From: an uncultured Methylophilaceae bacterium
GTDB lineage: Bacteria > Pseudomonadota > Gammaproteobacteria > Burkholderiales > Methylophilaceae
Direction: 5' to 3'
Length of the DNA: 64,000 nt
Assembly: GCA_903899965.1 (NCBI GenBank)
Contig: CAIULB010000021.1
Coordinates: forward strand, 1-64,000
Shown: piece by piece, positions 62,215-64,000 of the stretch
How positions within the stretch are numbered: the stretch's first letter is position 1
Layout: every line of letters starts with the position of its first letter
Made by a program: the position numbers and the translations under genes
Notes under the pieces: model-generated
What the model saw: the letters and a program-made list of their open reading frames with translations, nothing else
Told to the model about the DNA's origin: nothing
Databases searched by the model: none

Positions 62215-62715
62215 ATGAGTAGTGTGCGTTTTTTAGTTAAACATGCGGCATGGTTGGCGGCGCTAGTATTGGTCGCTGGCTGTGCCAGCATCACTGAACA
62301 AGTCCCACAAATTCAGCGCATTTCACCTGAGGAACTTGAGCGCATTATGCCCAAGCAAGTGCCTAATTTGAGTTTGGATGAAATTGTTCAGCTTTCACAA
62401 GCTAAAGTGCCTGCCGAGCAGATTATTCAAAAAATCAAAGAGAGCCAATCGCAATACGCCTTAACGCCATCTCAAGTGTTGGAGATGGGTAAAAAAGGTG
62501 TAGATGCCAAAGTGCTGGATTTTATTCAAGCTAACCATGAACAAGCGATACGCGATGGTTTTGCCGAGGAGTTGAATAAACGCGAGCAAACTAAACTCCA
62601 AGAACAGCAAAAGCTAAAGCGTGAGTATCAACTCAGACAGCCATACTATGAGCCTTATTGGGGCTATCCTTATCCATACTATGGACCACGTTTCCGTTAT
62701 CAATTCGGGTTTTAA
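62215..62715 (+). CDS. Lipoprotein with aromatic-rich C-terminus
   Basis: A 166-residue lipoprotein: signal sequence with lipobox LVAGC (Cys24), then a helical middle part (LSLDEIVQLSQAKVPAEQII, repeated helix-turn patterns). A charged coiled-coil-like segment (NKREQTKLQEQQKLKREY) follows. It ends in a Tyr/Trp/Pro-rich tail (PYYEPYWGYPYPYYG, then FRYQFGF). The middle region looks like a small repeated helical domain that binds another protein. I do not recognise a named family. It follows clpB by nine bases and so may be expressed with it under heat stress. Confidence 0.75.
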   Translation: MSSVRFLVKHAAWLAALVLVAGCASITEQVPQIQRISPEELERIMPKQVPNLSLDEIVQLSQAKVPAEQIIQKIKESQSQYALTPSQVLEMGKKGVDAKVLDFIQANHEQAIRDGFAEELNKREQTKLQEQQKLKREYQLRQPYYEPYWGYPYPYYGPRFRYQFGF

Positions 62716-62720
62716 TTTCG

Positions 62721-63140
62721 ATGCAGCAGCTTAGCCACAAAATCAGCGTTAAAACGAATGGTCGTCGCTTGTACGACATCACCCCTCAAGTAGTTACTTG
62801 GGCGAAGAATAGCGGCCTTAAAATGGGTTTGTTGACCCTTTATGTTCAGCATACCTCTGCCAGTATTTTGATTAACGAGAATTACGATTCTGATGTGCTG
62901 GTGGATATGGAGAGTTTTTTCGCGCGCTTAGTGCCAGATGGTGATAGATTATTTATTCATACCTCAGAAGGCCCGGACGACATGCCAGCCCATGTTAGGA
63001 GTGCTTTAACCCAAACATCGATTTCCATTCCTTTTGTGGAGGGAAAAGTGGCGCTTGGCACTTGGCAAGGCATCTTTTTATATGAGCATCGTTTAGCGCC
63101 CCATAGCCGCAATGTTATCCTGCATTTAATTGCCGAGTAG
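62721..63140 (+). CDS. YjbQ/UPF0047 family protein
   Basis: A 139-residue protein of the YjbQ (UPF0047) family. Landmarks are LYVQHTSASILINENYDSDV, the HTSEGPDDMPAHVRSALT segment with conserved His and Asp residues that form the putative active or metal site, and the end GTWQGIFLYEHR. Weak thiamine phosphate synthase activity has been reported for family members, but the physiological role is open. The ATG at 62721, five bases after the lipoprotein stop, matches the family N-terminus; an upstream in-frame ATG lies inside the lipoprotein gene. Confidence 0.92.
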   Translation: MQQLSHKISVKTNGRRLYDITPQVVTWAKNSGLKMGLLTLYVQHTSASILINENYDSDVLVDMESFFARLVPDGDRLFIHTSEGPDDMPAHVRSALTQTSISIPFVEGKVALGTWQGIFLYEHRLAPHSRNVILHLIAE

Positions 63141-63143
63141 ATT

Positions 63144-63767
63144 TTGCAGCCCCCCATCTTATATTCTTACCGTCGTTGTCCTTATGCCATGAGAGCGCGA
63201 ATGGCACTTCGTTATGCCAAAATTGATGTTGAAATCCGCGAGATTGCTTTGAGGGAAAAGCCTTTACATATGCTGGCCGTTTCACCTAAGGGTACAGTGC
63301 CTGTGTTAGTGCTTTATAGCGGTAAAGTTCTTGAGCAAAGCCTAGATATTATGGATTGGGCTTTAGCGCAATCAGATGTGGATGAGTGGATTGTTCAAAA
63401 CCAAGAAGTACAAAAACTGACTGCTGATTTGATTGCGACAAACGATGGTGCTTTCAAACAAGCGTTAGATAAATACAAATACGCGATTCGCTTTCCTGAA
63501 AATCCACCTGATGTTTATCGCGCGCAAGGTGAAGCGTTTTTACAGCGCTTAGAGTCGCTACTTCAACAAAATGCCTACTTGTGTCGCAACGCAGTTTCAA
63601 AAGCAGATGCCGCTATTTTTCCTTTTGTACGGCAATTCTCTATGGTTGATGAGACTTGGTTTGAAACCGCGAATTATCCAGCCTTGAAAGCTTGGCTAAA
63701 CGTATTGTTGCATAGTCAGTTTTTTATAGATGTGATGCAGAAACATCCTGTTTGGAAGGATGTGTAA
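63144..63767 (+). CDS. Glutathione S-transferase / glutaredoxin-like protein
   Basis: A 207-residue protein with an N-terminal thioredoxin-like GST domain beginning YSYRRCPYAMRARMAL. A single catalytic-type cysteine sits in the CPYA position, followed by SPKGTVPVLVLYSG with the cis-proline and the glutathione-binding region (LEQSLDIMDW). A helical C-terminal domain follows. It resembles glutaredoxin 2-like or stringent starvation-type GSTs; substrate unknown. It starts with TTG three bases after the YjbQ stop, with GAG about seven bases upstream; the first in-frame ATG lies beyond the cysteine motif. Confidence 0.87.
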   Translation: MQPPILYSYRRCPYAMRARMALRYAKIDVEIREIALREKPLHMLAVSPKGTVPVLVLYSGKVLEQSLDIMDWALAQSDVDEWIVQNQEVQKLTADLIATNDGAFKQALDKYKYAIRFPENPPDVYRAQGEAFLQRLESLLQQNAYLCRNAVSKADAAIFPFVRQFSMVDETWFETANYPALKAWLNVLLHSQFFIDVMQKHPVWKDV

Positions 63768-63771
63768 AAGT

Positions 63772-63803
63772 AAAAAAGGAGCACAATGTTGTGCTCCTTT
63801 TTT
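63772..63803. terminator. Bidirectional intrinsic terminator between the GST-like gene and clpA
   Basis: Perfect 15-base arms (63772-63786 and 63789-63803) with core GGAGCACAA and TTGTGCTCC around TG, with an A-run on the left and a T-run on the right. It serves both convergent genes. Confidence 0.93.
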
Positions 63804-63819
63804 ATTACTTCACTTCTCT

Positions 63820-64000
63820 TTATTCCATTAAATCAGCAGTAAGTTGATCTGATTTTCCTGTGAGTTTGTCTGATGTGATGTCATCAAAATCCAAAGTAAT
63901 TTGGTCTTTATCATCAATATCCACAAATACATGACCGCCATTCGCTAATTTTCCAAAGAGCAATTCATCAGCCAAGCCGCGTCTAATTGTGTCTTGAATT
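63820..64000 (-). CDS. clpA: ATP-dependent protease ATP-binding subunit ClpA (C-terminal end only)
   Basis: Only the last 59 or so codons are inside the window; the gene enters from the right edge. Read on the minus strand, the product ends IQDTIRRGLADELLFGKLAN, then GGHVFVDID, and finishes TADLMESTOP. The DTIRRGLADELLFGKL segment is the conserved end of ClpA, and differs from the ClpB end encoded at 62.2 kb. ClpA unfolds substrates for the ClpP protease, usually with the adaptor ClpS encoded next to it, outside this window. The stop codon is at 63820-63822. Confidence 0.82.
   Translation of the reverse strand, partial: IQDTIRRGLADELLFGKLANGGHVFVDIDDKDQITLDFDDITSDKLTGKSDQLTADLME

Overview
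This window is ordinary chromosomal DNA from a Gram-negative proteobacterium, most likely a betaproteobacterium close to the obligate methylotrophs (Methylophilaceae: Methylotenera/Methylophilus type). The lineage call is inference. It rests on the protein sequences, the moderate GC content by eye, and the gene neighbourhoods: dcw cluster ending in lpxC, argB–HAD–slmA, tkt–gapA–pgk, secA–DUF1289–argJ–DUF815–Nudix/ThiE, and pilD–coaE–zapD–yacG. I found no tRNA, rRNA, CRISPR, insertion sequence or prophage, and no gene-free stretch longer than about 280 bases.

Layout. 1-17 kb: the division and cell wall (dcw) cluster, ftsI-murE-murF-mraY-murD-ftsW-murG-murC-murB-ddl-ftsQ-ftsA-ftsZ-lpxC, mostly with 1-20 base overlaps, followed by a 52-residue membrane protein. 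17-21.4 kb: a soluble-type lytic transglycosylase, an NAD-binding epimerase-like protein and cca. 21.4-26.1 kb, minus strand: rsmE, an unusual argA with an N-terminal HTH domain, argB, a pyrimidine 5'-nucleotidase-like HAD protein and slmA. 26-33.8 kb: a thioredoxin-fold protein, then central carbon genes (tkt, gapA, pgk), purC, a DUF1232 protein, a beta-carbonic anhydrase and ppa. 33.9-40.5 kb: a divergent dciA-like gene, secA, a DUF1289 protein, argJ, a DUF815 ATPase and a Nudix-ThiE fusion. 40.5-45.4 kb: a probable periplasmic copper pair, yacG-zapD-coaE-pilD, an orphan gene and ispB. 45.6-50.4 kb: rplU-rpmA-obgE-proB-purE-purK. 50.4-56.7 kb: rpsT, murJ, ribF, ileS, lspA. 56.7-59.6 kb: a small accessory block (DUF2946 protein, small XRE regulator, CASCGC-bearing beta-barrel protein, TlpA-like thioredoxin, secreted protein). 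59.6-64 kb: clpB behind a clear heat-shock promoter, a lipoprotein, a YjbQ-family protein, a GST-like protein, and the 3' end of clpA entering from the right edge.

How the genes fit together. Peptidoglycan precursor synthesis (murA-less here), lipid II flipping (murJ) and septal synthesis (ftsI/ftsW/ftsQ/ftsA/ftsZ) are present, with two further division regulators nearby (slmA, zapD). Three arginine genes (argA, argB, argJ) sit in two places. If argJ is bifunctional it could recycle acetyl groups, leaving argA an anaplerotic role.

The most unusual object is the argA gene. It encodes one 547-residue chain carrying a Cro/CI-type DNA-binding domain in front of a complete N-acetylglutamate synthase. 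Inverted repeats sit just upstream of both argA and argB, so a self-contained arginine-sensing enzyme/regulator is a testable idea. The second most interesting part is the 56.7-59.6 kb block, which looks like an accessory envelope metal/redox module inserted between housekeeping genes.
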